A stretch of DNA of 64,000 bases from Actinoplanes auranticolor (GTDB taxonomy: Bacteria; Actinomycetota; Actinomycetes; Mycobacteriales; Micromonosporaceae). Both the position numbers and the translations under genes were made by a program. Below, piece by piece: positions 42,525-52,830 of the stretch. The first letter of the stretch is position 1; each line of letters opens with the position of its first letter. The stretch is taken from NCBI RefSeq assembly GCF_018332655.1, contig NZ_BOQL01000006.1, positions 62,001 through 126,000 of the forward strand. Direction: 5' to 3'. Under the pieces are notes generated by a model, which saw only the letters and a program-made list of their open reading frames with translations, was not told the DNA's origin and made no database searches.

Positions 42525-43108
42525 CGGTCCGCGGCGCGGGGGAACCCGGCCACCACGATGGAGACCACGGCGGTGGCCGGGTCGTCGGTGTCACGGGCGC
42601 GCAGCTCGTCGAGGTGGGCGTAGAAGCGGTCCCACAGCTCGCTCAGGGACGTCTCGGTCAGCCGTACCTGAAGGTCGCCGATGCCCGCGGCCTCGACCCA
42701 GGCCGGGGTCAGCCGGTCCTGCTCGGCCTCGAAGCGTTCGACGTCGCCGATCAGGACCTCGACCTGCCGGCGGCGCATCATCGCGGCCGCTTCCCGGCCG
42801 GCGTCGGTGGCCGCGAGCTGGGTGTTGCTCCAGCCGGTCGTGCGGTGCACGGCCGCCCAGCGGCGTTCGCGGGGATGTCGGCGCTCCTGCGGGTCGGCCG
42901 GGGCCTCGGCGACGAAGCCGTGTTTGGCCAGGATGCGCAGGTGGTAGCTGGTCGAGCCGGTCTCGGTGTCGAGCCGGCGGGCCAGCTCGGTGGCGGTCGC
43001 GGGGCCGTGCCGGCGCAGCAGCGCGAGCATGCGCACCCGCAGCGGGTGGGCGACGGCCTTGAGGTCGGCGGGATCGGTGACGTGGCGGTCCTGCTGAGGA
43101 TCGGTCAT
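42521..43108 (-). CDS. ArsR/winged-helix repressor
   Basis: 195 residues from ATG 43106-43108 (MTDPQQDRHV). Winged helix about 10-95: LKAVAHPLRVRMLALLRRHGPATATELARRLDTETGSTSYHLRILAKHGFV. Long C-terminal helical region for dimerisation or ligand binding. No Cys pair for metal sensing, so it probably senses a small molecule. An ATG six codons upstream lies inside the operator repeats and is less likely. First gene of an operon with the MFS transporter; the operator covers its promoter. Confidence 0.87.
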   Translation of the reverse strand: MTDPQQDRHVTDPADLKAVAHPLRVRMLALLRRHGPATATELARRLDTETGSTSYHLRILAKHGFVAEAPADPQERRHPRERRWAAVHRTTGWSNTQLAATDAGREAAAMMRRRQVEVLIGDVERFEAEQDRLTPAWVEAAGIGDLQVRLTETSLSELWDRFYAHLDELRARDTDDPATAVVSIVVAGFPRAADR

Positions 43109-43124
43109 GGGCTCACGGTAGACC

Positions 43125-43157
43125 ATGCAGAGAGTTTTATGCAGAGATTATTCTGCA
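43125..43157. promoter_or_regulatory. Repeat operator of the ArsR-MFS operon
   Basis: An AT-rich patch in GC-rich DNA. ATGCAGAGA occurs at 43125-43133 and 43139-43147, and TGCAGA (43140-43145) also pairs with TCTGCA (43152-43157) as an inverted repeat with 6-bp spacer. On the minus strand the patch also contains TTGCAG and TAAAAC words that could be -35/-10 elements. It fits an autoregulated operator-promoter. Confidence 0.7.
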
Positions 43158-43268
43158 AGGATGGCGACAGGGCGGTGCCAGGCTGCCCACGGCGGCACCG
43201 GAACGGTGGCCGGCCCGGCCCGCGCGATCAGGACGCCGGGACCCGCCGGCCGTTCGGGCCGATCCGGC

Positions 43269-44690
43269 TCACGCGGTGAAGCAGCGGGCCAGCCGGCGCA
43301 GCGCTTCGGGGAGGTGGTCGGTGGGGATGCTGCCGTACCCGATCACCAGCCCGTCGCGGACCGGCGGCACCGCGCAGAAGTCCGCCAGGCTCTGCACGCC
43401 GACCCCCCTGCGCTCGGCCCGCGTGACCACGGTGGCGGCGTCCACCCCGGCGTCCGGGCGCAGGTGGGCCGTCAGGTGCAGGCCGGCCGCCGAGGCCACC
43501 GGAGCCAGCCACCGGCCCAGGTCGCCGTCCAGCGCGGAGAGCAGCAGGGCGCGGCGGGCGCCGTACACCTTGCTGGCATTACGCAGGTGCCGGCCGAACA
43601 GGCCCTCCTCGATGAAGGCGGCCAGGGCCGCCTCGGCACTGGTGTCGCCGTGCCGGTCGGCCACCTGCCGGGCCAGCCGCAGAGCCGGGAGCAGCGTGAC
43701 CGGCGCGACCAGGAAGCCCAGCCGCAGCGCCGGCAGCATGGTCTTGGAGAAGGAGCCGACGTAGACGACGTGGCCGTCGCGGTCGAGGCTCTGCAACGGC
43801 TCCAGCGGCCTCTTCCCGAAGCGGAACTCGCTGTCGTAGTCGTCCTCGACGACGGCGCTGCCGTGCCGCTGCGCCCAGGACAGCAGCTCCCGGCGCCGGG
43901 CGTGCGACATCGGCACGCCCAGCGGGAACTGGTGCGACGGGGTCGTGTAGACGATCCGCGCCCGGGGCGGCAGCGCGTCGACGACCAGCCCCTCGTCGTC
44001 CACCGGCACACCCACCACGGTGGCGCCGTGGGACCGGAACAACCGGCGGGCGGGCGGATAGCCGGGCTCCTCCACCGCCACGACGTCACCGGGCTCCACC
44101 AGCACCCGGGCGATGAGGTCGAGCGCCTGCTGGGCGCCGTCGGTGACCAGCACGTCGCCGGGCCCGGTGCGCACCGACCGGGAGATGCCCAGCCGGCGGG
44201 CCACCGCGGCGCGCAACGCGGGATGACCGGCCGGGTCGGCGTAGCTGCCCGCGGCCAGGGTGCCGGTGCGCAGCTCGCGGTTGAGCAGGCGCCGCCACGA
44301 CGGCAGCGGGAACAGCGCCGGGTCCGGGGTGCCGACCCGCAGGTCGTACCGGGGCTCCGGGCGCTGCGGCGCGGTCGTGGCGAGCTCCGGCCAGATCCCG
44401 CGGGGCTGCAGGCGGCCGCCGGGAGCGGAGCCGGCGGGCCGGTCGAGGGCGCCGGTGCCGTCGACGAAGGTGCCGGAGCCGACCCGCGCCGTGACGAAAC
44501 CCTCCGCCAGCAGCCGCTCGTACGCCGTCGAGACGGTGGTGCGGGACACCGCCGCGCTGCGGGCCAGCTCGCGGGTGGCCGGCAGCCGCTCGCCGGGTCG
44601 CAGCCGGCCGTCCAGGATGGCCTCCCGCAGCTGCCGGTAGACCTGGACGACAAGATCACCTGAACCGGTCAGGTGCACCTGGAAGCTCAT
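43269..44690 (-). CDS. MocR/PdxR-family regulator (GntR + aminotransferase-like)
   Basis: 473 residues. N-terminal GntR winged helix (about 10-80: [33 protein letters not shown]) joined to a type I aminotransferase-like domain (about 105-470) with the PLP-binding Lys in [17 protein letters not shown]. MocR proteins bind PLP and control vitamin B6, GABA or related genes. Divergent from the DsbA-fold gene across about 100 bp, so that gene may be its target; no PdxST genes are nearby. Confidence 0.9.
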   Translation of the reverse strand: MSFQVHLTGSGDLVVQVYRQLREAILDGRLRPGERLPATRELARSAAVSRTTVSTAYERLLAEGFVTARVGSGTFVDGTGALDRPAGSAPGGRLQPRGIWPELATTAPQRPEPRYDLRVGTPDPALFPLPSWRRLLNRELRTGTLAAGSYADPAGHPALRAAVARRLGISRSVRTGPGDVLVTDGAQQALDLIARVLVEPGDVVAVEEPGYPPARRLFRSHGATVVGVPVDDEGLVVDALPPRARIVYTTPSHQFPLGVPMSHARRRELLSWAQRHGSAVVEDDYDSEFRFGKRPLEPLQSLDRDGHVVYVGSFSKTMLPALRLGFLVAPVTLLPALRLARQVADRHGDTSAEAALAAFIEEGLFGRHLRNASKVYGARRALLLSALDGDLGRWLAPVASAAGLHLTAHLRPDAGVDAATVVTRAERRGVGVQSLADFCAVPPVRDGLVIGYGSIPTDHLPEALRRLARCFTA

Positions 44691-44790
44691 CGGACCCGCG
44701 ATTGGTCTGCTCGGAGGACGCCGGATCGGCCCTTGGGTGGTGCCACTCTACCGTCGTAGGCTCGGCCGGCACATGACCGAAGGAGCAGAC

Positions 44791-45390
44791 TTGACCAGGG
44801 TGGATTTCTACTTCGACGCGGCCTGCCCGTTCGCCTGGATCACCTCCCGCTGGATCCTCGAGGTCCAGCGGCTGCGCGAGCTGGAGCTGCACTTCCGGCC
44901 GATGAGCCTGTACGTCCTCAACGAGCACCGCGAGCTCCCGGAGTGGTACCGCGAGCTCGTCGACCGGTCGCTGGGCCCGGCCCGGGTGGTGACGGCCGCC
45001 GCCCAGCAGCACGGTGAGCAGGTGCTGGGTGAGCTCTACACCGCGCTGGGCACCCGCATCCACCAGCACGACCAGAAGGACTTCGACGCGGTGGTCCCGC
45101 AGGCCCTGGCCGAGGTGGGACTACCGGCGACCCTGGCCGCGACCGCCCGCAGCACCGACTACGACGAGGCGCTGCGCAAGAGCCACCACGAGGGCATGGA
45201 CCCGGTCGGCGAGGACGTCGGCACACCCACCATGCACATCGACGGGGTGGCGTTCTTCGGCCCGGTGCTGTCCAGCATCCCGCGCGGCGAGCAGGCGGCC
45301 AGGATCTTCGACGGCGCCCTGGCGCTGGCCTCCTTCCCGGACTTCTTCGAGCTCAAGCGCACCCGGACCGGCGAGCTGTCGTTCGACTGA
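44791..45390 (+). CDS. Rv2466c-like DsbA-fold protein (mycothiol-linked), CPFA variant
   Basis: 199 residues from TTG 44791, chosen for AAGGAG at 44780-44785; ATG 44773 would add six residues. Strong similarity along its length to the mycobacterial mycothiol-dependent nitroreductase Rv2466c: [70 protein letters not shown]. The active site, CPWC in Rv2466c, reads CPFA here (Cys12, Ala15): the nucleophilic Cys is kept and the resolving Cys lost. It could still work through a mixed disulfide with mycothiol. Divergent from a MocR regulator. Confidence 0.88.
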   Translation: MTRVDFYFDAACPFAWITSRWILEVQRLRELELHFRPMSLYVLNEHRELPEWYRELVDRSLGPARVVTAAAQQHGEQVLGELYTALGTRIHQHDQKDFDAVVPQALAEVGLPATLAATARSTDYDEALRKSHHEGMDPVGEDVGTPTMHIDGVAFFGPVLSSIPRGEQAARIFDGALALASFPDFFELKRTRTGELSFD

Positions 45391-45397
45391 GCCGCGG

Positions 45398-46399
45398 TCA
45401 GCTCAGCCGGTCGAGGATCTCCCGGCAGGTCCCGGGCCGGGCCTGGCCGAACGCCGTCCCGGCCCACAGGTGGAGCGCCCCGCCGTCGCCGGCCCGGGCC
45501 GCGGCGGCCCGGATCGGCGCGGTCAGATGGTGCACGGCCGGATAGCCGATCGGCGCGTCCGCGGAGTACGTGTCGGTGAACCGGTTGCGCAGCCCCCGGG
45601 CCGGCTGCCCGGTGAACGCCCGGGTCACCACGGTCGAGGCGCCGTCGCCGCCCAGCGCCGCTCGATGGGCCTCGCGGGTCCCGGCCTCGGCGGCGAGCAG
45701 GAACATCGTGCCCACCTGGACGGCCGTCGCCCCGGCGGCGAGCAACCCGGCGACGTCGGCCGCGCTGCCGACCCCGCCGGCTGCCACCACGGGTACGGAC
45801 ACCGCCGCCCGCACCTCGCGGACGAGATCCCCTGTGCCCCGGTCCCCGAGGTAACTCGCGGGACGGGTCGTCGCGGAGTGCCCACCGGCATTGCCGCCCT
45901 GGGCCACCACCGCGTCGGCGCCCGCCGCCACGGCGGCTCTCGCTTCGTCCGCGTCGGTCACGGTGATCAGCACCGTCGATCCCGCCCGGCGCAGCGCCTC
46001 GACCACGGCCGCGTCCGGGATGCCGAAGGTGAAGCTGACCCACGCCGGTGCCGCCGCCACGGCCAGCTCGACCTTGGCCGCGAAGTGGTCGTCGTCGTGC
46101 AGGCGCAGCGGGGGCAGTTCGACGCCGTACCGGTCGGCCTCGGGCGCCAGCCGGGCGCGGTAGGCCGCCACCGCCGCGGAGTCGGGGGCGGTCCGCGACG
46201 GCACGAAGATGTTGAGCCCGTACGGGTGGCCGTCCTCGCCCAGCTCCCGCAGCTGAGCCTCGACGACCTCCGGCGTCAGGTAGCCGGCGGGCAGGAACCC
46301 CGCCGTCCCGGCCGCGGCGGCGGCGCGCACCAATGCGATCGTGGAGACCCCGCCGGCCATGGGCGCGACGACGACGGACCGTTCGCAACCGTCCAGCAT
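45398..46399 (-). CDS. Nitronate monooxygenase family FMN oxidoreductase
   Basis: 333 residues from ATG at 46397-46399 (MLDGCERSVVVAPMAGGVS); the open frame upstream to 46603 is a shadow of the response regulator. TIM-barrel FMN enzyme: PMAGGVST at the start, catalytic His in AQGGNAGGHS, VVAAGGVGSAADVAGLLAAGATAVQVGTMFLL. Oxidises nitronates or reduces an enoyl substrate (2-nitropropane dioxygenase/FabK relatives). It starts 22 bp after the response-regulator stop, so it is the third gene of the kinase operon and a probable output of it. Confidence 0.88.
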   Translation of the reverse strand: MLDGCERSVVVAPMAGGVSTIALVRAAAAAGTAGFLPAGYLTPEVVEAQLRELGEDGHPYGLNIFVPSRTAPDSAAVAAYRARLAPEADRYGVELPPLRLHDDDHFAAKVELAVAAAPAWVSFTFGIPDAAVVEALRRAGSTVLITVTDADEARAAVAAGADAVVAQGGNAGGHSATTRPASYLGDRGTGDLVREVRAAVSVPVVAAGGVGSAADVAGLLAAGATAVQVGTMFLLAAEAGTREAHRAALGGDGASTVVTRAFTGQPARGLRNRFTDTYSADAPIGYPAVHHLTAPIRAAAARAGDGGALHLWAGTAFGQARPGTCREILDRLS

Positions 46400-46421
46400 C
46401 CCGCCACTGTAGGACGCCGGC

Positions 46422-47063
46422 TCAGGCGCGGTTGAGGAAGACCAGCACCGCCTGGACGCGGCGGTGGTTCTCCTCGTCGGCGGCCAGACCGAGTTTGGCC
46501 ATGATGGAACCGATGTGGGTCTCCACGGTGCGTTCGGTGAGCCACAGCCGGCGGGCGATGCCGACGTTGGTGCGTCCCTCCGCCATCGCGGCCAGCACCT
46601 CACGCTCGCGGGGCGTGAGGGCGGCCAGCGGATCGCCGGCGCCGCGCCCGGCGAGCAGCCGGGTCACCACCTCCGGATCCAGCGCCGACCCGCCCGCCGC
46701 GACCCGGCGCAGCGCGTCCAGGAAGTCGTCCACGTCCAGCACCCGGTCCTTGAGCAGGTAGCCGAAGCCGCCGCTGCTGACCAGCTCGACGGAGTGCCGG
46801 GTCTCGACGTGCTGGGACAGCAGCACGATCCCGGTCCGCGGATGCCCGGCCCGGACCGTGCGGGCGGCCCGGGCGCCGTCGTCGGTGTGGTCCGGTGGCA
46901 TCCGGATGTCGATGACCGCGAGGTCCGGCTCGGTGGCGTCCACGGCGGCCACCAGCGAGGGCGCGTCGGCGGCCTTGGCCACGACGTCGTGGCCGCTGTC
47001 GATCAGCAGGCTGGCCAGCCCTTCCCGGAACAGCGCGGAATCCTCGCCGATCACGATCCGCAC
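46422..47063 (-). CDS. NarL/LuxR-family response regulator
   Basis: 213 residues from GTG 47061-47063, overlapping the kinase 3' end by 13 bp. Receiver domain with the acceptor Asp in LAVIDIRMPPDHTDDG and Lys in YLLKDRVLDVDDF; C-terminal LuxR domain LTPREREVLAAMAEGRTNVGIARRLWLTERTVETHIGSIMAKL. The frame continues upstream to 48638 only as a shadow of the kinase. Partner of the upstream kinase; may act on the following nitronate monooxygenase gene, which is in the same operon. Confidence 0.92.
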   Translation of the reverse strand: MRIVIGEDSALFREGLASLLIDSGHDVVAKAADAPSLVAAVDATEPDLAVIDIRMPPDHTDDGARAARTVRAGHPRTGIVLLSQHVETRHSVELVSSGGFGYLLKDRVLDVDDFLDALRRVAAGGSALDPEVVTRLLAGRGAGDPLAALTPREREVLAAMAEGRTNVGIARRLWLTERTVETHIGSIMAKLGLAADEENHRRVQAVLVFLNRA

Positions 47064-49033
47064 GGCAGCACCGCCTCCACCACAGTGCCGTTGCCCAGCG
47101 GGCTCGTCAGCCGCAGACCGCCACCGGCGGCGGCCACCCGGTCGGACAACCCGGCCAGCCCGGCCCCGGCCCGCAGGATCGCGCCGCCCGGGCCGTCGTC
47201 GTGCACCCGTACGGTCAGCGCGTCCGCCTCCAGGGTCAGCCGCAGGCCGATGCTGGCCGCGCGGGCGTGCCGCATCGCGTTGACAACCGCCTCGCTGGCC
47301 ACGTAGTAGGCGGTGGTCGCCACGACGTCGGGCAGGGTGTCGTTGCGCAGCTCCGGCTGCACGTCCAGGGTGATCGGCACGGGCACCCGGCCGACCAGCA
47401 TGGTCAGGGCGTTGACCAGGCCGTCGTCCAGGCTGCTGGGACGCAGGCCGTGGGCGATGCGGCGCAGCTCGGCGACGGCGGTGCCGAGCTCCGCCACCGC
47501 GGTGTCGAGCAGGCCGGTGACGTCGGTGCCGCCGTCGTCCAGATGGCGCTGACCCACGCGCAGGGCCATGCCCAGTGCCACCAGCCGCTGCTGGGCGCCG
47601 TCGTGCAGGTCCCGCTCGAGGCGGCGGCGCTCCTCGTACGAGACCGTGAGCAGGCGGGCCCGGCTGGACTCGACGTCGCGCAGTGCCCCGGAGAGCTCGA
47701 TCCGGAGCCGGACCACCTCCACCAGCAGGGCGCAGGCCGTGGCGATCTCCCGGGTCAGCTCCCGCGAGCCGCGCCGGTGGATGAGTTCGCCGATGTCCGT
47801 ACCGCCGAGCACCACCGGGGTGCCGGAGCCCCGCAGGGGTTCGCCGCGGGCGTCGACCAGTCCGGGCGTACCCGGCAGCCGGTAGCCGATGCGCAGGTCC
47901 GGATCCCGCAGGGCGACCCGCAGCTCGGCCTCGAGCTGCTCGGGCTGCGCCGTGCCGTCGTGGGTGCGCCGGCGCAGGTCCTCGATCGCCGTCAGCGCCG
48001 CCCGCCGCACCGGGTAGAGCCGCCGGTCCACCTGCCGTTGCAGCCGGGACCGCAGTGGCGCGAGGGCGACGGCGCACACGGCGGTGGCCGCGGCCGCGGC
48101 CACCGCCGACTCCCGGCCCAGGGCGACCCCGGCCAGGAACGTCGCGGCGGTGTAGAAGGCGATCAGCGCGGTCGTGACGATGCCGTACGTGACGGTGGCG
48201 CTCAACGCCCGGTCCACGTCGTAGAGATCGTGGCGCAGCACCGCGATCGCCGTGGCCGCCGGGATGGCGACGTAGGTGGCCGCCAGCCCGAGCAGCACCA
48301 GGTCCGGGCCGTCCAGGAACAGGTAGCTGACCCAGCACAGCACCAGGGTGGCCGGGATGAACAGGGCTCCCAGCGCGAACCACTTGATCTGGGCCCGGCG
48401 TACCGGATCGGTCTCGCGGCGGTGGCGCGTCACCACCGACACGGCGGTGGCGACCAGCAAACCGAGGAAGACCGGCAGCAACGCCAGGGCCGCGACCATC
48501 AGCACCGGCTCGAGACCGCCGGCGCGCAGCACGTGCGGCAGGCCGGTGAAGGGCGCCGGGAACGGCGCCGGGTCGAACGCCACCAGCACGGTGAAGGCGA
48601 CGGGTACGGCGATCAGCCCGATCCCCACCCACCGCCACCGGCGGCCGGGCACCCGGCCGTCCGGGAAGGTCAGGGCGAGCAGGGCGGGCGGCACGTAGAG
48701 GAACATCCAGTCGCCGGCGTGCAGCGCGACGAGCAGCGCCGAGACCGGGACCACGTCCGGGCGCTGCGCCACCGCCTCGACGTAGACGTCACTGGCGGCG
48801 ACCCCGATCGGCAGCAGCCCCACCCAGGCGAGCAGGGCACCCACGATGTTGTCCGGCCGGCGGACCGCCACCACCACACCGAGGCCCACCGAGAGCAGGC
48901 CGAGGACCGTCGCGACGATGAGGTACGCCAGGTCGCCGGGATCGCCGCTCAGGTGGGCGAACACCGCGCCGGCCGCGGCCACGACGACGGCGACGCCGGC
49001 GATGCCGTACGCGATGAGCGGTCTGACCTGCAT
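47051..49033 (-). CDS. Multi-TM sensor histidine kinase
   Basis: 660 residues from ATG 49031-49033 (MQVRPLIAYGIAG). About ten membrane helices in the first 330 residues, a GAF-like region (about 340-440), HisKA_3 with phospho-His in LERDLHDGAQQRLVALGMALR and an HATPase domain (VASEAVVNAMRHARA; VHDDGPGGAILRAGAGLAGLSDRVAAAGG). The many-helix sensor with no large loop suggests a membrane-associated signal. First gene of a three-gene operon (kinase, regulator, nitronate monooxygenase); divergent from the small membrane protein at 49170. Confidence 0.92.
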   Translation of the reverse strand: MQVRPLIAYGIAGVAVVVAAAGAVFAHLSGDPGDLAYLIVATVLGLLSVGLGVVVAVRRPDNIVGALLAWVGLLPIGVAASDVYVEAVAQRPDVVPVSALLVALHAGDWMFLYVPPALLALTFPDGRVPGRRWRWVGIGLIAVPVAFTVLVAFDPAPFPAPFTGLPHVLRAGGLEPVLMVAALALLPVFLGLLVATAVSVVTRHRRETDPVRRAQIKWFALGALFIPATLVLCWVSYLFLDGPDLVLLGLAATYVAIPAATAIAVLRHDLYDVDRALSATVTYGIVTTALIAFYTAATFLAGVALGRESAVAAAAATAVCAVALAPLRSRLQRQVDRRLYPVRRAALTAIEDLRRRTHDGTAQPEQLEAELRVALRDPDLRIGYRLPGTPGLVDARGEPLRGSGTPVVLGGTDIGELIHRRGSRELTREIATACALLVEVVRLRIELSGALRDVESSRARLLTVSYEERRRLERDLHDGAQQRLVALGMALRVGQRHLDDGGTDVTGLLDTAVAELGTAVAELRRIAHGLRPSSLDDGLVNALTMLVGRVPVPITLDVQPELRNDTLPDVVATTAYYVASEAVVNAMRHARAASIGLRLTLEADALTVRVHDDGPGGAILRAGAGLAGLSDRVAAAGGGLRLTSPLGNGTVVEAVLPCGS

Positions 49034-49169
49034 GTCCTCACCGTAGGGCCGGGAGGGCGGCAACGGATACGTGCCAGCACGGAGATACGACCGGCGGCAG
49101 CACGGATCCGGCGCGGCGCGGCCCGGCCGGAGACTGCCGGCATCGCATTCCGCACACTCGGAGGACACC

Positions 49170-49535
49170 ATGCACCGTTCGAAAGGCTTCATCACCGGAC
49201 TCGTCATCGCCGGCCTGCTCGGCCTGGGCGAGATCATCACCCTGCTGGCCGGCAACGGCGAGACCCCGCCGGTGGAGGTCGCCGCCGTCGGGGCCGCACT
49301 CGGCCTGATCACCGTCGTCGCTCTGTATCCCGCCTGGCGGGGCAGCCGCGGCGCGATCACCGCGATCATCGTGACCCGGCTGCTGTCCGCCGTGACCGCG
49401 CTGCCGGCCTTCTTCGTCGACGACGTGCCCGGCGTCGCGGTGGCCGCCGCCGCGGTCGGCGTCGTGGCGGCCCTGGCCGCGGTGGCGCTGCTCGCCACCC
49501 GACTGCGACGTCCCGCGACCGTGCCGGCGACCTGA
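49170..49535 (+). CDS. Small four-TM membrane protein
   Basis: 121 residues from ATG 49170 with CGGAGGAC upstream. Four membrane segments (about 8-28, 37-54, 62-80, 88-112), ending in a short basic tail. Family not recognised beyond small integral membrane proteins. It faces the kinase promoter at 137 bp and could be an accessory sensor or a target of that kinase system; this is inference. Its stop lies 4 bp from the stop of the LtrA gene. Confidence 0.75.
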   Translation: MHRSKGFITGLVIAGLLGLGEIITLLAGNGETPPVEVAAVGAALGLITVVALYPAWRGSRGAITAIIVTRLLSAVTALPAFFVDDVPGVAVAAAAVGVVAALAAVALLATRLRRPATVPAT

Positions 49536-49539
49536 CCCG

Positions 49540-50775
49540 TCACACCTTGGCGGTGCGGACCTCACCGGAACGGTGCAGCAGGAAACCGGTGAGCACGCCC
49601 GCCACGGTGAGCGCCGCGAACAGGCCGACGGTGACGACGGGGGAGAGATCGAGCAAAGCGATCAGCAGGGCCAGCGGTACGCCGGCACCGGGCCAGATCA
49701 CGGCCCCGCGGATCCGCTGGCCCAGCTGGCCCTGCATCACCGCCGCGCTGAACAGGTAGCCGGCGGTGGCGATGCCCAGCACCCACCTCGTGCCGGCGGT
49801 GAGGTGGTCGTCGGCCCCGTGCAGCACCGCGTGTTCGAGCCCGACCGCCACCGCCGCCAGGGAGACCGCGAGCGGCAGGTGCACGTACACGTAGAAGTCG
49901 TGCACGCCGTGCTTGGTCGCGTGGTCGCCCTCGGCGGCCAGCCGTCGCTTCGCCGCACCGCCGGACAGGTCGAAGTAGATCCACCACAGCGCCACCGCCA
50001 CCACGAACGCCGCCGCCGCCGTGACCACCACGGCCGGCTTCCACTCGCCGTCGTGCAGACCGGTCACCACCCCGGCCACGGACTCGCCGAGCACCAGGAT
50101 CACGAAGAGCCCGAACCGTTCCGGCAGGTGCTGAAGGTGCAGCGGGACGGCGTCCTTCAACCGGGCCGCGGCGGTCGGCCACACCAGGTCCGCGAGCACG
50201 CCGACGCCCCACAGCACGTACCGCGCGGGGGCCGGCACCGCCAGCGAGACCAGCCAGATCGCCGCGCCGAGCCCGTGTCCCATCAGGTACAGCCGGGCCG
50301 TCGAGCGGGCTTCGGGCACGTGCCGCCAGGCCCGTACGTATCCGGCGATCAACGCCAGGCGGATGATGACGTAGCCGATGACGAACCAGCGACCGGTGGG
50401 CTCGTCGAGCTTGTCGACCGAGGCGGCCATCGCCACCACGCCCGCCATGGCGGTGAGGGTGATCAGCCGGAACACCGCGTCGTCGGTGTCGAACCGGTTG
50501 GCGTAGAGGGTGGTGCTGGCCCACGCCCACCAGCCGATGGTGAGCACCGCGGCGAACACCGCGGCACCGGACCATGTCTCGTTCTTGGCCAGCAGGTCGG
50601 CGCAGCGGGCCACGAACAGCACGAAGGCCAGATCGAAGAAGAGCTCCAGGCGGGTCGCCGAGCGGTCCGACTCCTGGTTGAGGTCGGGGGGCCGGACAGG
50701 ATCGACCTGCTCAGCCTCCTCCCCGTCGAGGCGCTGCCGCTCGTCGCTGTCGAGCTGGTCCTCCGCGTGTGTCAC
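49540..50775 (-). CDS. ltrA: Low-temperature-requirement A (LtrA) family membrane protein
   Basis: 411 residues. Acidic N-terminus (about 1-40) then the LtrA signature RLELFFDLAFVLFVARCADLLA and about ten to eleven membrane helices, with LPERFGLFVILVLGESVAGVV in the middle and WWIYFDLSGG later, all typical of the family. The role is unknown beyond a link of the Listeria protein to growth at low temperature. Monocistronic, divergent from the protease-MoxR operon. Confidence 0.9.
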   Translation of the reverse strand: MTHAEDQLDSDERQRLDGEEAEQVDPVRPPDLNQESDRSATRLELFFDLAFVLFVARCADLLAKNETWSGAAVFAAVLTIGWWAWASTTLYANRFDTDDAVFRLITLTAMAGVVAMAASVDKLDEPTGRWFVIGYVIIRLALIAGYVRAWRHVPEARSTARLYLMGHGLGAAIWLVSLAVPAPARYVLWGVGVLADLVWPTAAARLKDAVPLHLQHLPERFGLFVILVLGESVAGVVTGLHDGEWKPAVVVTAAAAFVVAVALWWIYFDLSGGAAKRRLAAEGDHATKHGVHDFYVYVHLPLAVSLAAVAVGLEHAVLHGADDHLTAGTRWVLGIATAGYLFSAAVMQGQLGQRIRGAVIWPGAGVPLALLIALLDLSPVVTVGLFAALTVAGVLTGFLLHRSGEVRTAKV

Positions 50776-50906
50776 TGGGCCTCCTGCGCCGTGTCGCCGT
50801 GCGCTCGAACTACCCCCGGACCTGCCCGGTCATACCCGTATGTGCACGGTCGGCACGCTCGGGCGACTCACATGGATCTTTGCGGTGGGCGGCCTAGCCT
50901 GGGGTG

Positions 50907-51767
50907 ATGGTCATCGACCTCACGGCCGGCAGCGAACCGCCACGCAGCGGCGGGCGATCCTGGCGCCCGTCCGGGAGCCGCCGGTTGCTGCCGTGGGCGG
51001 CGATCGCGGCAGCGCTGGCGCTCACCGCCGCACTCTTCTTCCGCTGGGGTTCCGCCGGCGACCCGGCCCCGGTCGCCGCGCCGCCCGCGCCCTCGGCCTC
51101 GGCCACCGCTCTGAGCATCCCGCAGGTCTACGAGACGCTGCTGCCGTCGGTGGTGTTCATCCAGGCCACCGGGGGTTCCTCCACCGTCGCCCGCGGCGTC
51201 GAGGGTGGCACCGCCACCGCCGAGGCCGCCACCGGGACCGGGGTGGTCGTCAATGCGGACGGCACGGTGCTCACCGCGCTGCACGTCGTCGAGGGCGCCA
51301 CGGCCATCCAGGTGACGTTCGCCGACGGCACCCGCTCGGCGGCCAAGGTCGCCACCACCGAGGCCGCCAGCGACATCGCGACCCTGACCGTGAGCAAGCT
51401 GCCCGCCGTGGTCGTGCCGGCCGTGCTCGGCGGTGCGGGGCTGGGCGTGGGCGACCCCGTGGTCGCCGTGGGCAACCAGCTCGGCCTGCGCAACAGCACC
51501 ACCGCCGGGGTGGTCTCCGGCCTCGACCGCTCGGTGGGCCGCGGCCGCACCGCCGACCTGACCGGGCTCATCCAGTTCGACGCGGCGGTCAACCCGGGCA
51601 GCTCCGGCGGACCGCTGATCAACACCCGGGGCGAGGTGGTCGGCGTCATCGTCGCGCTGGCCAACCCGACCGACGCCGGCACGTTCATCGGGGTCGGTTT
51701 CGCCGTGCCGATCGGCACGGCCCTCGGCGGCGACGGCCCCGGCGACGGACCAGCACTACCGCTCTGA
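50907..51767 (+). CDS. Membrane-anchored trypsin-like serine protease (HtrA-type without PDZ)
   Basis: About 287 residues from ATG 50907 (a GTG at 50904 is adjacent). Cytoplasmic N-terminus, one membrane helix (about 30-50, LLPWAAIAAALALTAALFF), then a chymotrypsin-fold domain: His in VLTALHVVEGA, Asp in EAASDIATLTVSKL, Ser in AVNPGSSGGPLIN. The chain ends right after the protease domain (GVGFAVPIG...), so the PDZ domain usual in HtrA is absent. The MoxR gene follows 31 bp downstream, so envelope protein processing may be part of the same operon. Confidence 0.9.
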   Translation: MVIDLTAGSEPPRSGGRSWRPSGSRRLLPWAAIAAALALTAALFFRWGSAGDPAPVAAPPAPSASATALSIPQVYETLLPSVVFIQATGGSSTVARGVEGGTATAEAATGTGVVVNADGTVLTALHVVEGATAIQVTFADGTRSAAKVATTEAASDIATLTVSKLPAVVVPAVLGGAGLGVGDPVVAVGNQLGLRNSTTAGVVSGLDRSVGRGRTADLTGLIQFDAAVNPGSSGGPLINTRGEVVGVIVALANPTDAGTFIGVGFAVPIGTALGGDGPGDGPALPL

Positions 51768-51798
51768 CCACGACCACCGATTTCCCGAGGACGGTTCC

Positions 51799-52827
<1,029 letters not shown>

Positions 52828-52830
52828 GCG

